Assembly: GCA_016935815.1 (NCBI GenBank) | Contig: JAFGQH010000062.1 | Coordinates: 1-42,249 of the forward strand | Direction of reading: 5' to 3' | Length of the DNA stretch: 42,249 nt | From: Bacilli bacterium | Lineage (GTDB): Bacteria > Bacillota_I > Bacilli_A > Izemoplasmatales > Hujiaoplasmataceae | Shown here: positions 35,855-42,249 of the stretch, piece after piece | How the letters are laid out: every line of letters begins with the position of its first letter | Position numbering within the stretch: the first letter of the stretch is position 1 | Program-made: the position numbers and the translations under genes | The notes under the pieces: generated by a model | Told to the model about the DNA's origin: nothing | Seen by the model: only the letters and a program-made list of their open reading frames with translations | Database searches by the model: none

Positions 35855-36950
35855 GATGTAGGTCCTTTCCGTAGATCCGATATGTCTTATTGATTTTTCC
35901 ACCGAACTTATCAAACGTATGAAGTGGTTTGTCATTTCCCTCCATCATCGTTCCGCCCTCAAATTCTGTGATTCCCATATCTTTAAATTCCGCAAAAATC
36001 TTGTGATAAATATATCCAATGACTCCTGTACCTTGATATTCAGGAATCACATATTGCATCATACCTCGTACGCGAGTGATATACTTTCGAGCAAACAAGA
36101 GCTTGAGCGGATTCAATCTCCCTTTTGTCAATTTAAACACCTGATTGTAATCTAAGAGACAGAAACAAAAACCGATTGGTCTTCCCGTGCTTCTCTCCCT
36201 GGCAATCCGGATGATTCGTTTGTCCAAAAACGATTTTAAATCGACGGCTACTGAGCGAATCAACTCCACGGACGGTACTTCTTGATAGATATGATCATTG
36301 TCTGCATCGCTCAAGACTTGATGAATCTCCGCTATTTCCTTTTCCATATCCTTGAAATCAACATAGTCGACGTCAATCTCATACTTCCGTTCAAAATATT
36401 TTCCTAAAGTTTGAAGCCGTTTGATGTTGGCATCAGTGATGACTGGTTTGACGCTGAATGTATCATGTACTTTCTGGTATCCATATTGTTCAATCAATGA
36501 TTGATAATAAGCTTTATTATAAGATGTGAAGATGATCGGATCGCTATCAAAACCATCGATCAAAATTCCTCTTCTATTATCTGGATCATAAGGAGTAAAA
36601 CTGCCTTCACTATAGGTTACATTATGTTGTTTCATATCTGTTTCCATATAATCAAACAATTCGTTTGCGACGAGTTGCGAATTCACACAATCGAAATACG
36701 AAAAATAACAGGTATCTCTCTTTGCCTTTTCATTGAATTCCATCCGATAAAGAAGTCTGCCCTGAATCTTTGAAGATTCGTCCAATGATAGAATCGCTTT
36801 ATAATTCCTCTGTTGTAGTACCTCTCGGACCAATTCTTTGGTCAATATAGAAAAAAGAGGATAAATATAATGGGGATCGTCTTTGTATAAATCCTTCACA
36901 TAATAGATAAACCTCTTCAGTTCTTTTCTGCTCTTGACTTCCAGTATCAT
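35847..36950 (-). CDS. GNAT-like N-acyltransferase domain protein
   Basis: The 367-residue protein has a C-terminal GNAT-like segment. VIPEYQGTGVIGYIYHKI resembles the acetyl-CoA-binding R/Q-x-x-G-x-G/A loop, with a preceding IGFCFCLLDYN strand. The N-terminal ~160 residues look like a second GNAT-fold half (KDLYKDDPHYIYPLF, a pattern of the tandem-GNAT family of 360-380 residues). The substrate is unknown. GGAGG precedes the ATG. It is followed by the DUF819-type gene with an 8-bp overlap. Confidence 0.7.
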   Translation of the reverse strand: MILEVKSRKELKRFIYYVKDLYKDDPHYIYPLFSILTKELVREVLQQRNYKAILSLDESSKIQGRLLYRMEFNEKAKRDTCYFSYFDCVNSQLVANELFDYMETDMKQHNVTYSEGSFTPYDPDNRRGILIDGFDSDPIIFTSYNKAYYQSLIEQYGYQKVHDTFSVKPVITDANIKRLQTLGKYFERKYEIDVDYVDFKDMEKEIAEIHQVLSDADNDHIYQEVPSVELIRSVAVDLKSFLDKRIIRIARERSTGRPIGFCFCLLDYNQVFKLTKGRLNPLKLLFARKYITRVRGMMQYVIPEYQGTGVIGYIYHKIFAEFKDMGITEFEGGTMMEGNDKPLHTFDKFGGKINKTYRIYGKDLHHD

Positions 36951-36965
36951 ACTTACCTCCGCATG

Positions 36966-37316
36966 TTATGCTTTGCTGTAACGATTTCTGCTGATGATGA
37001 ATATTATGCCACATGCAAGTGGTGGAATATCGACTGTTAAAATGGTCAACCAGGTATCCGAAATGTTATGATACAAGCGGAAGAAAACAAAGAAAAAGAT
37101 TGCCATACCTATCAACAATATTCCTAAAATGAGTTCTTGCTTACGAAGAAAATAATTGATGAGAATCAAACCGATTCCCGGCAAACACTGCATAAAGAAA
37201 CCAAACAGTTTTCCCCAAAAGCTTAAATCGAGGTCGAATGCCGAAAGTCCGAGAACCATTATGAATACTCCCAGCAAATAAATTAGGTAATGGCAGATCA
37301 ACGCAAGTCGTTTCAT
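36966..37316 (-). CDS. Small four-helix membrane protein, unknown
   Basis: The 116-residue protein has four predicted hydrophobic helices and a short Lys/Arg-rich C-terminus (RNRYSKA). No family is recognised. It has a strong AGGAGG site and a 15-bp gap to the GNAT-like gene, and the promoter lies just upstream, so it is the first gene of the unit that continues to 34658. Confidence 0.72.
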   Translation of the reverse strand: MKRLALICHYLIYLLGVFIMVLGLSAFDLDLSFWGKLFGFFMQCLPGIGLILINYFLRKQELILGILLIGMAIFFFVFFRLYHNISDTWLTILTVDIPPLACGIIFIISRNRYSKA

Positions 37317-37336
37317 ACCGATACCTCCTCTTTATC

Positions 37337-37365
37337 ATTGTACTATAAAAACGCGATAAAATCAA
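37337..37365 (-). promoter_or_regulatory. Sigma-A promoter of the small-membrane/GNAT/DUF819 unit
   Basis: On the minus strand, TTGATT (37360-37365) and TACAAT (37337-37342) have a 17-bp spacer, about 20 bases before the ATG. The -35 overlaps the T run of the terminator just upstream. Confidence 0.72.
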
Positions 37366-37389
37366 AAACAGAATACATCATGTATTCTG
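37363..37389 (-). terminator. Intrinsic terminator after the 37395-38141 gene
   Basis: On the minus strand the near-palindrome CAGAATACATgATGTATTCTG is followed by TTTTTGATTTT. It ends the upstream membrane-protein gene only six bases past its stop. Confidence 0.8.
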
Positions 37390-37394
37390 CTTCG

Positions 37395-38141
37395 CTATTT
37401 TGATTTTTTCTTTTTTTCATCGTCCAAATTGACGAATATTTTTTCGATCGCAAGATTTAAATTTTCTTCATCCATTAGCAGCTTGACACTTGTTTTCACG
37501 ATCTTTTCTTCAAACAAGACAAGACTCAAATACAGTAAGAAAGCGATATTGCTTACAAAAAACCAAAGTTCAAACATCGCACTGTGCCAGAATAGAACAA
37601 TCATCAGAACCGATCCGATCCAAATGATTCCAAGCCATATGGCAATCACCACCTGTAATCTTGGATTTTCTTTTGAGATCCATCTGGCAAACGGAACCAG
37701 ACCAAGATATAAAAACAATGCCAATAATCCACTCGTGATCGTATGAATAACATGAAGGATCGGATAATCATCTTTCAATGCGGGAATGATAGCCGTTGCA
37801 ATCAAGAACAATACCGCTAAATATATAAAGATTCTACCATATTTGCTTTTGTATGCTTCCAATCGAAATAGAGATAGAACCGCTACTTCGATTGAGGTCC
37901 CGGCAATAATCGCCCAGACAATAAAGATAATTCGATAAGTGAAGAAATTGCCGATATTGCTCAATGTGTAGATGATTGGATCTTCCAACATTCCAAACAC
38001 CAAAGTAAACATCAAAGCAAACAACAATAGACTCATTACTCCGGTTCGAATCTTACGCTGTAATGTCAGTTCTTTTTGAATATCGTATAGGTTTTTTTGT
38101 TGCAACTCTTCTTTAACTTTTTCGTAATTGATCGCTTCCAT
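37395..38141 (-). CDS. Membrane protein with about six helices, unknown
   Basis: The 248-residue protein has a cytoplasmic-looking charged N-terminus (residues 1-30), six hydrophobic segments, and a Lys-rich tail ending DDEKKKKSK. It resembles DUF998-type membrane proteins in size and hydrophobic pattern (a HSAMFELWFFVSN loop near the end), but I cannot assign it. A strong promoter and AAGGGGAA site precede the ATG. It is monocistronic. Confidence 0.72.
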   Translation of the reverse strand: MEAINYEKVKEELQQKNLYDIQKELTLQRKIRTGVMSLLLFALMFTLVFGMLEDPIIYTLSNIGNFFTYRIIFIVWAIIAGTSIEVAVLSLFRLEAYKSKYGRIFIYLAVLFLIATAIIPALKDDYPILHVIHTITSGLLALFLYLGLVPFARWISKENPRLQVVIAIWLGIIWIGSVLMIVLFWHSAMFELWFFVSNIAFLLYLSLVLFEEKIVKTSVKLLMDEENLNLAIEKIFVNLDDEKKKKSK

Positions 38142-38168
38142 ACCATTCCCCTTGAATCTACTACCAAT

Positions 38169-38197
38169 ATAGTAGCAAAATCAAGTCAAATTGTCAA
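38169..38197 (-). promoter_or_regulatory. Consensus sigma-A promoter of the 37395-38141 gene
   Basis: On the minus strand, TTGACA (38192-38197) and TACTAT (38169-38174) are separated by exactly 17 bp, about 27 bases upstream of the ATG. Confidence 0.82.
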
Positions 38198-38313
38198 TGA
38201 ATTGGCAAGTGCTTTTTTTACTATTCTACCATCCGTTTTCAATGTATCTAAGTACAACGATCTCCCAATAGAAACGCTTTTTGAGAAATCATAGCCAGAT
38301 CGAGCCAAACAAA

Positions 38314-38340
38314 AAACACTCAACATTTGTTTGAGTGTTT
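38314..38340. terminator. Bidirectional terminator after the EAL gene
   Basis: The hairpin AAACACTCAA/TTGAGTGTTT has a short loop and T/A runs on both sides. It lies about 40 bases past the stop of the minus-strand EAL gene. Confidence 0.85.
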
Positions 38341-38377
38341 TTGTGATATCAGTCACTATATCATAAGAGGGGATAGG

Positions 38378-40297
38378 TTAATATAGTAACAGGTTCTCCG
38401 GTCTGTGATGGTAATATCCTTGTTGGATATTACAGCCTAGGTTTTTCAGGGCTAGGCTTTGATCTTTTGTTTCCACACCTTCTGCAACAATTTCCTTGTT
38501 CGTTTTAGCAGTAATCGTGCGGATCATTTTAATGATTTCTTGATTGCTGAACTTCTCAATGTTCTGTACAAAATGCGCATCAATCTTGATAATATCGAAA
38601 TCAACACTTTCCAAAATGGATAGCGAAGAATATTCGGTTCCAAAATCATCCAAGGCAATCAGATATCCTTTTGATTTGTATTGATCAATGTGTTCTAGAC
38701 ACATCTGTGTATTATTGACAAATGTACTTTCCGAGATTTCAATGAAAATATCACTGGATGGAATTTGATATTCTTCTGTCATCTGTGTGAAATATTCAAA
38801 GAAATGTGTATCCAAAAGAGTATTAGGTGATATATTGATGGTTACTTTGGCATCCTTGTATTGTTCTTTTTGTCTTAGTTGAACAAAGGATACCAATGTT
38901 TTCTTGACCATATATCGTTCCAATCGATTCAGCTGATTGGTCTCTGCGGCGATTCGGAAGAATTTATCCGGAGGAATGAATCCCATTTCCTCATCATACC
39001 ATCTGGAAAGTTCTTCGATAACAAAGATACTTTGATCCTCACAATTCATCGCTTTTTGGAAATATACTTCGATGATTTCTTCATCCAAAGCAGCTCTTAA
39101 TTTGTTTGCGATTTCAACGTTATATTTCAAATTGTTCTTCATTTCCAAACTGAATCTTGTGATTTCATATGAATTGTGAATCGTAGCTTCTTTCAATGCG
39201 ATACTGGCCAAGGTAACCAATTCTTCAAAACTATCGGTATCATCCGGATATACTGCATATCCGATACGTTTATCGACTTGAAGATTCAGATGATCTATTT
39301 CATAGGAAGATGACCTAAATTGTTCCAGTTTACGAATGTAGATATCAAGCGAATCTTGATTGATCAAACAGTTGGAACACAGGATAACAAATTTAGATTC
39401 CGTATATCTGACAACAAGGCAATCATCAGATACTGTTTGTTTCAAGTCATTTACAATCTCATTTAACAGTCGATCAGCCAATTCATGTCCATAATAATTG
39501 GATATCTCCGAAAATCCCATCGCTTGAATGAAGAATGCGACACCTGTGTCTACATCTTTGAATCGCCTGATCTGATCAAACATACCATATTGATTGATAA
39601 GCCCTGTCAGATGATCTTTATCGGAATAAAAGTCTTTTATCAAATCAGAATTGATCAAGAAACTGACATCGTTACCACTTGCTATGATGGTTTCAAGATT
39701 TCCATTCGAATCCAGATTTGCTCGATAGGACATATAATACCATTTTTCTTTTTCCTTATCATTCACGCGAATCAGATTACTCGATGTATTACTGGTTTGT
39801 AATTGATCGTACCAATCACTGTTGTCATTTCCGAATTCGACATATAAACTAAAAATAGAAAGCCCAAGTATATCGGCTAGATTTGATTGAAATTCCAATA
39901 AACTTCGTTCATTGGCGTATAAGATATTGCCATTACGATCAAGCATAAACACCAATTCGTTCTTCTTTTCACGATTTTGAGTTTTTGTTTCTGATTCAAC
40001 AGACAAAATCTCCGGAAATTTGTTGTTGTTTGAGGTCGTATGTTCCTTAAATCCGAAGATTGCTTGAATCTGAGTTTTCAGTTTTGTAGATGCAGAGTCG
40101 ACATCAAATGACGCCATCATGTATTCAATTGCATTAGTTTGGTGTATTGCATAGACAAGCAATAAGAAAAAGAATAGAATGGTTGTGAATGACACAAGGC
40201 TGTAATTATCAGAAAAAATACGATTCAATGCTCGAAAAAACAAATCGTTGTATATGGTAACCCCTTGAGTTAACAAAAACACATACTCTAATAACAT
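38378..40297 (-). CDS. Membrane PAS-GGDEF-EAL protein; probable c-di-GMP phosphodiesterase
   Basis: The 639-residue protein has one membrane segment (about residues 35-55), a PAS-like domain (about 110-225), a GGDEF domain (about 230-385) and an EAL domain (about 395-635). The GGDEF signature is degenerate (RYTESKFVIL instead of R-GGDEF-xIL), so cyclase activity is unlikely. The EAL domain looks complete: IEELSRW, INISP, IEISES, LDDFGTEYSS, IIKID, AEGVET and QQGYYH supply the metal and catalytic residues. It should cleave c-di-GMP. The ATG at 40297 is chosen because GGAGG lies eight bases upstream; the track's 40306 start is a GTG too near that site. Three palindromic boxes lie upstream. Confidence 0.88.
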   Translation of the reverse strand: MLLEYVFLLTQGVTIYNDLFFRALNRIFSDNYSLVSFTTILFFFLLLVYAIHQTNAIEYMMASFDVDSASTKLKTQIQAIFGFKEHTTSNNNKFPEILSVESETKTQNREKKNELVFMLDRNGNILYANERSLLEFQSNLADILGLSIFSLYVEFGNDNSDWYDQLQTSNTSSNLIRVNDKEKEKWYYMSYRANLDSNGNLETIIASGNDVSFLINSDLIKDFYSDKDHLTGLINQYGMFDQIRRFKDVDTGVAFFIQAMGFSEISNYYGHELADRLLNEIVNDLKQTVSDDCLVVRYTESKFVILCSNCLINQDSLDIYIRKLEQFRSSSYEIDHLNLQVDKRIGYAVYPDDTDSFEELVTLASIALKEATIHNSYEITRFSLEMKNNLKYNVEIANKLRAALDEEIIEVYFQKAMNCEDQSIFVIEELSRWYDEEMGFIPPDKFFRIAAETNQLNRLERYMVKKTLVSFVQLRQKEQYKDAKVTINISPNTLLDTHFFEYFTQMTEEYQIPSSDIFIEISESTFVNNTQMCLEHIDQYKSKGYLIALDDFGTEYSSLSILESVDFDIIKIDAHFVQNIEKFSNQEIIKMIRTITAKTNKEIVAEGVETKDQSLALKNLGCNIQQGYYHHRPENLLLY

Positions 40298-40325
40298 GTC
40301 ATTCACCTCCTAACTTGATCGAATG

Positions 40326-40340
40326 CGACATATTATGTCG
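40326..40340. promoter_or_regulatory. Box A: palindromic operator candidate, EAL promoter
   Basis: CGACAT-ATT-ATGTCG is a perfect inverted repeat in a TGCGACA...TGTCGT context. It lies downstream of the probable EAL -10 (TATAAT on the minus strand, 40352-40357), within the 5' untranslated region. Confidence 0.6.
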
Positions 40341-40378
40341 TGTTCACCTATATTATACAATACATAAATATAGAAAAA

Positions 40379-40396
40379 ACAGCGCACATGTGTCGC
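40379..40396. promoter_or_regulatory. Box B: 18-bp operator candidate, EAL promoter
   Basis: ACAGCGCACATGTGTCGC is the exact reverse complement of the box at 41455-41472 in front of the repeat-peptide gene. It lies 21 bp upstream of the probable EAL -10, over the -35 region. Confidence 0.7.
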
Positions 40397-40433
40397 GTTT
40401 GAAAAAAGTCGTTTTTTTTGAACTAAAAATATG

Positions 40434-40448
40434 CGACACATTATGTCG
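40434..40448. promoter_or_regulatory. Box C: operator candidate upstream of the EAL promoter
   Basis: CGACACATTATGTCG differs by one base from box A, and the surrounding 20 bp match at 19 positions. It is 108 bp further from the EAL gene. Confidence 0.6.
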
Positions 40449-40470
40449 TATTTGTGTCATCAGTGTCAAA

Positions 40471-40501
40471 AAGCAAAAAAAAGACAACAGAAAATCTGTT
40501 G
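40471..40501 (-). terminator. Terminator of the RNPP-type regulator gene
   Basis: On the minus strand CAACAG-atttt-CTGTTG is followed by a long T run, 16 bases past the regulator's stop codon. Confidence 0.82.
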
Positions 40502-40516
40502 CCAGTAAAGAAATAT

Positions 40517-41437
40517 TTATTCAGATTTTGGTTTAATCAGATTGACAACATACTCTCTGAAGTTGATACTAAAATCTTTCTCTATCAAAGCTGTAAACTT
40601 CTCAAATTTGGAGTGATTGCCTTCCATATTCAAGACATTGTAGCATCTCAGGATGGAATTATCGAATTCCTCTCGCTGTCCCAAAGCAAAATGCGATAAA
40701 GCTTTGTAGTAGAAAAAGTACTCCCATAGGTAATATTGTTTATACTGGATTCCACGTTCCAAACCCATGTCACAATAGTAAATGACATTTGGAAAATCAC
40801 GTTTTATACCATAGGTCTTCGCGATTCTCATTAAAATCAAAGTGTAAATATAATCACTGTCACCAGCCATGATATTGTCTTCGCTATTGAACAAAGAATT
40901 CAGTTTGCTGAGCAGTGCTTCTTGCTGTATTCCCGAGAATACGCTAAGTAAGAAGCTGAGAATCAAGACCTCTACGTCGGTAAAGTACTGTTGTTTTAAT
41001 ATCTCCGGATAGTTGATCAACTCTGATACTTTGTTGATAACTTCATTCATTGTCAACTTTCTGGAATAGTAATCATAAACGATTTTTGCGTGAGTAAAAT
41101 ACAACCTGCCTTCTTCTGAGATGATGAGATCCTTGTCGAGATCCTTCTTTAGATTAATAGCGCTCTTGTAATCATTGTTCGCAACAGCATTGTAAAAATT
41201 GTTGATCTTTGCATACTGGATGCTTTTCTCTTTTTCAAACTCGGTAAGTAATTTCTTTGTCGTAATTCCAAGTTTTTCAGCGAATTGATCAATCTTTTCA
41301 TAGGGGATAACTGAGTCTCCGTTTTTGTATCTTTGGTACTGTCTAATGGAAACGACATCTGATACAAATTCTTCCTGAGACATGTTCCTCCCAAACCGAA
41401 TTTTTTCTAAATAGTTGCTGAGCTCCATTGAATTCAT
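40517..41437 (-). CDS. RNPP-type (Rgg/PlcR-like) HTH-TPR transcriptional regulator
   Basis: The 306-residue protein has an N-terminal XRE-type helix-turn-helix (about residues 5-62; NMSQEEFVSDVVSIRQYQRYKNG, then IPYEKIDQFAEKLGI). It is followed by about 240 residues of helical, TPR-like repeats (e.g. YKSAINLKKDLDKD, FPNVIYYCDMGLERG, HFALGQREEFDNS). This domain order and length are those of RNPP peptide-pheromone receptors. The ATG at 41437 has GGAG eight bases upstream, so the track start at 41461 is not used. The gene is divergent from the repeat-peptide gene, and the shared box lies in the 80-bp gap. The role as pheromone receptor is inferred from architecture and neighbour. Confidence 0.75.
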   Translation of the reverse strand: MNSMELSNYLEKIRFGRNMSQEEFVSDVVSIRQYQRYKNGDSVIPYEKIDQFAEKLGITTKKLLTEFEKEKSIQYAKINNFYNAVANNDYKSAINLKKDLDKDLIISEEGRLYFTHAKIVYDYYSRKLTMNEVINKVSELINYPEILKQQYFTDVEVLILSFLLSVFSGIQQEALLSKLNSLFNSEDNIMAGDSDYIYTLILMRIAKTYGIKRDFPNVIYYCDMGLERGIQYKQYYLWEYFFYYKALSHFALGQREEFDNSILRCYNVLNMEGNHSKFEKFTALIEKDFSINFREYVVNLIKPKSE

Positions 41438-41454
41438 AGTATTTTCTCCACAAT

Positions 41455-41472
41455 GCGACACATGTGCGCTGT
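41455..41472. promoter_or_regulatory. Box B': operator candidate between regulator and repeat-peptide gene
   Basis: GCGACACATGTGCGCTGT is the exact inverted copy of box B, with a CACATGTG core. It abuts TATAAT (41472-41477) and lies 13 bp before a second -10 candidate, TATAAA (41486-41491), of the peptide gene. It is 18 bp upstream of the regulator's ATG. Confidence 0.7.
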
Positions 41473-41517
41473 ATAATTATCGTTCTATAAAGTAAGATAT
41501 AGGCGAGGTGATTGAAA

Positions 41518-41901
41518 ATGAAAAAAATGATATTCGTATTTGTTATGTTGTTAGGATTTGGTTTCTTTAGTGTTAGTGCTAGCGCACCTGTAGTGGACAA
41601 TAGTGATGTCCAATTATGTGATTTCGAAGATTCTGGTGAACCAGAATACATCTTGATCGATTTTGAAGATTCTGGCGAACCTGAATATATTTTGATTGAT
41701 TTTGAAGATTCCGGCGAACCTGAATATATCCTATTAGATTTTGAAGACTCTGGTGAACCTGAATACATCTTGATTGATTTTGAAGATTCCGGCGAACCTG
41801 AATATATCCTTTTAAGTGCACATGTAACTGATTTCTTCGACTTTGAAGATTCTGGCGAACCTGAATTTGTTCCACAATCCAATCTTGCTGGTTGGAGATA
41901 A
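41518..41901 (+). CDS. Exported precursor with six copies of an acidic peptide; candidate pheromone precursor
   Basis: This 127-residue protein has a signal peptide (KK, then a hydrophobic stretch to about residue 18, SVSASA cleavage region near 21-23). Five perfect tandem 13-residue units follow, DFEDSGEPEYIL-I/L (residues 35-99). After an 8-residue spacer comes a sixth, altered copy with the tail FVPQSNLAGWR. One Cys (34) precedes the repeats. No enzyme domain is visible. The ATG at 41518 has GAGGTGA six bases upstream; the track's TTG at 41512 is too near that site. Divergent pairing with an RNPP-type receptor suggests a multi-copy signal peptide. Alternatives are a metal-binding surface protein or a modified-peptide substrate. 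Confidence 0.8.
   Translation: MKKMIFVFVMLLGFGFFSVSASAPVVDNSDVQLCDFEDSGEPEYILIDFEDSGEPEYILIDFEDSGEPEYILLDFEDSGEPEYILIDFEDSGEPEYILLSAHVTDFFDFEDSGEPEFVPQSNLAGWR
41620..41868 (+). repeat. 39-bp coding repeat array (five tandem copies plus one offset copy)
   Basis: Five tandem 39-bp units (41620-41814) and a sixth 30-bp core at 41839-41868 encode DFEDSGEPE-Y/F. Differences between copies are nearly all in third codon positions (tct/tcc, ggt/ggc, tac/tat, cca/cct); only the last residue alternates Ile/Leu. Confidence 0.92.
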
Positions 41902-41915
41902 TTACATGTCGCATA

Positions 41916-41947
41916 GATTGCATCATAAATTATTATGATCTGCAATC
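41916..41947 (+). other. Hairpin just after the repeat-peptide gene
   Basis: GATTGCATCATAA pairs with TTATGA-tc-TGCAATC around a 4-base loop, starting 15 bases past the stop codon. There is no clear U tract after it, so it may be an mRNA-stabilising 3' structure rather than a terminator. Confidence 0.5.
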
Positions 41948-42123
41948 TCCAGATTTACTTCTATTATTAAAACAATTATCACAAAAAAGCCTATATTTTG
42001 AGAAAAATAGAAAATTTTACCCTTACTGAATACTATAACACAAAATCAAAAAATGGTAAATAGTATACCAGTACATTTATGATTTTTATGATTTATAAAC
42101 AACATCATGTCGTGTTTGTTAAC

Positions 42124-42161
42124 AAATAAATTGTCTGATTGAAATAATCAGGCGTTTATTT
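42124..42161 (+). terminator. Terminator-like hairpin, AT-rich
   Basis: Outer arms AAATAAA/TTTATTT and inner arms CTGATT/AATCAG enclose a short loop. It could end the repeat-peptide transcript about 220 bases past its stop. Confidence 0.45.
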
Positions 42162-42191
42162 GCATTTAAAAACCAATCCATTTAGATAAAG

Positions 42192-42229
42192 AAAAAAGGT
42201 GTATATCTCAGATCGAGTTACACCTTTTT
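42192..42229. terminator. Bidirectional terminator near the window end
   Basis: A-run, then GGTGTA...TACACC (inner CTC/GAG), then a T run form a hairpin with terminator features in both directions. Confidence 0.7.
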
Positions 42230-42249
42230 CTATATTCTCTTCATTTTAC

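Larger units (their letters stand above)
41902..42249. other. Gene-free 348-bp end of the window
   Basis: I see no supported coding gene here. The stretch holds a TGTCGCAT half-box (41904-41914), a strong hairpin (41916-41947), an AT-rich segment, a second half-box (ATGTCGTGTT, 42107-42116, identical over 10 bp to part of box A), and two terminator-like hairpins. It is the 3' region of the repeat-peptide gene and perhaps the control region of a gene outside the window. Confidence 0.6.

Noticed and set aside
38378-40297. Active diguanylate cyclase
   Set aside because: The GGDEF signature is replaced by TESKF, so the loop lacks the residues needed for GTP and metal binding.
41493-41498. TAAGAT as the -10 of the peptide gene
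   Set aside because: It would start the transcript at or inside the ribosome site. TATAAA at 41486 or TATAAT at 41472 leave a usable leader.
41343-41945. Minus-strand ORF rich in SGSPESSKS repeats
   Set aside because: It is the antisense reading of the 39-bp repeat array. The plus-strand frame has a ribosome site, a signal peptide and silent codon differences, so the antisense frame is a shadow.
42079-42129. Very short ORF (MIFMIYKQHHVV...) downstream of the peptide gene
   Set aside because: No ribosome site and only 16 codons. It could not be supported as a second peptide gene.

Overview
The window looks like chromosome from an anaerobic, low-GC Gram-positive-type bacterium (Bacillota, possibly near the Izemoplasmatales/Erysipelotrichia side; this is an inference). 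The reasons are the class III fructose-1,6-bisphosphatase, an LtaS-type lipoteichoic acid synthase, strong AGGAGG ribosome sites with ATG/TTG/GTG starts, and consensus sigma-A promoters. TGA is used as a stop (several ATGA overlaps), so the code is not the Mycoplasma code. Almost all genes are on the minus strand; the clear plus-strand genes are a guanine deaminase and a small repeat-peptide gene. I saw no rRNA, tRNA, IS element or CRISPR array.

Layout by coordinate (transcription mostly runs right to left). 1-4.5 kb: an LtaS-like phosphoglycerol transferase, an MscS channel and a secreted/anchored protein with FN3-like domains. 4.5-10 kb: a tightly coupled operon xthA - traX-like - nnr - gamma-carbonic anhydrase - HD hydrolase - amidase, closed by an intrinsic terminator. 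10.1-10.6 kb: guaD on the plus strand with a textbook promoter and a tandem triple terminator. 10.7-30.9 kb: one 19-gene operon that is the core of the window. It encodes two complete three-subunit molybdenum hydroxylases (xanthine dehydrogenase family), their maturation factors (MocA/YgfJ and XdhC), SsnA, a hydantoinase/dihydropyrimidinase (HyuA/YgeZ type), adenine deaminase, a dihydropyrimidine-dehydrogenase-like flavo-iron-sulfur protein, two fold-type II PLP enzymes, YgeY and YgeW. This matches the selenium-linked YgeW/YgeY/SsnA/XdhD gene set associated with anaerobic purine and urate breakdown. Adenine and guanine would be deaminated, oxidised and ring-opened, with nitrogen and carbon released through ureido and diamino intermediates. 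31-38 kb: a 5'-nucleotidase-family enzyme, fbp, a DUF819-type membrane protein paired with a GNAT-like protein, and two small membrane proteins.

38.3-42.2 kb holds the most novel-looking system. A helix-turn-helix/TPR regulator of RNPP (Rgg/PlcR) type is divergent from a small gene for an exported precursor with six copies of an acidic peptide (DFEDSGEPEY-I-L). On the other side of the regulator is a membrane PAS-GGDEF-EAL protein with a degenerate GGDEF and an apparently intact EAL phosphodiesterase. Near-identical palindromic boxes (TGCGACA...TGTCG) sit in front of both the peptide gene and the EAL gene, including an exact 18-bp inverted copy. I infer a multi-copy peptide-pheromone circuit that controls c-di-GMP breakdown.

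Limits: functions come from reading translated sequence and motifs. No database search, alignment or structure prediction was run.
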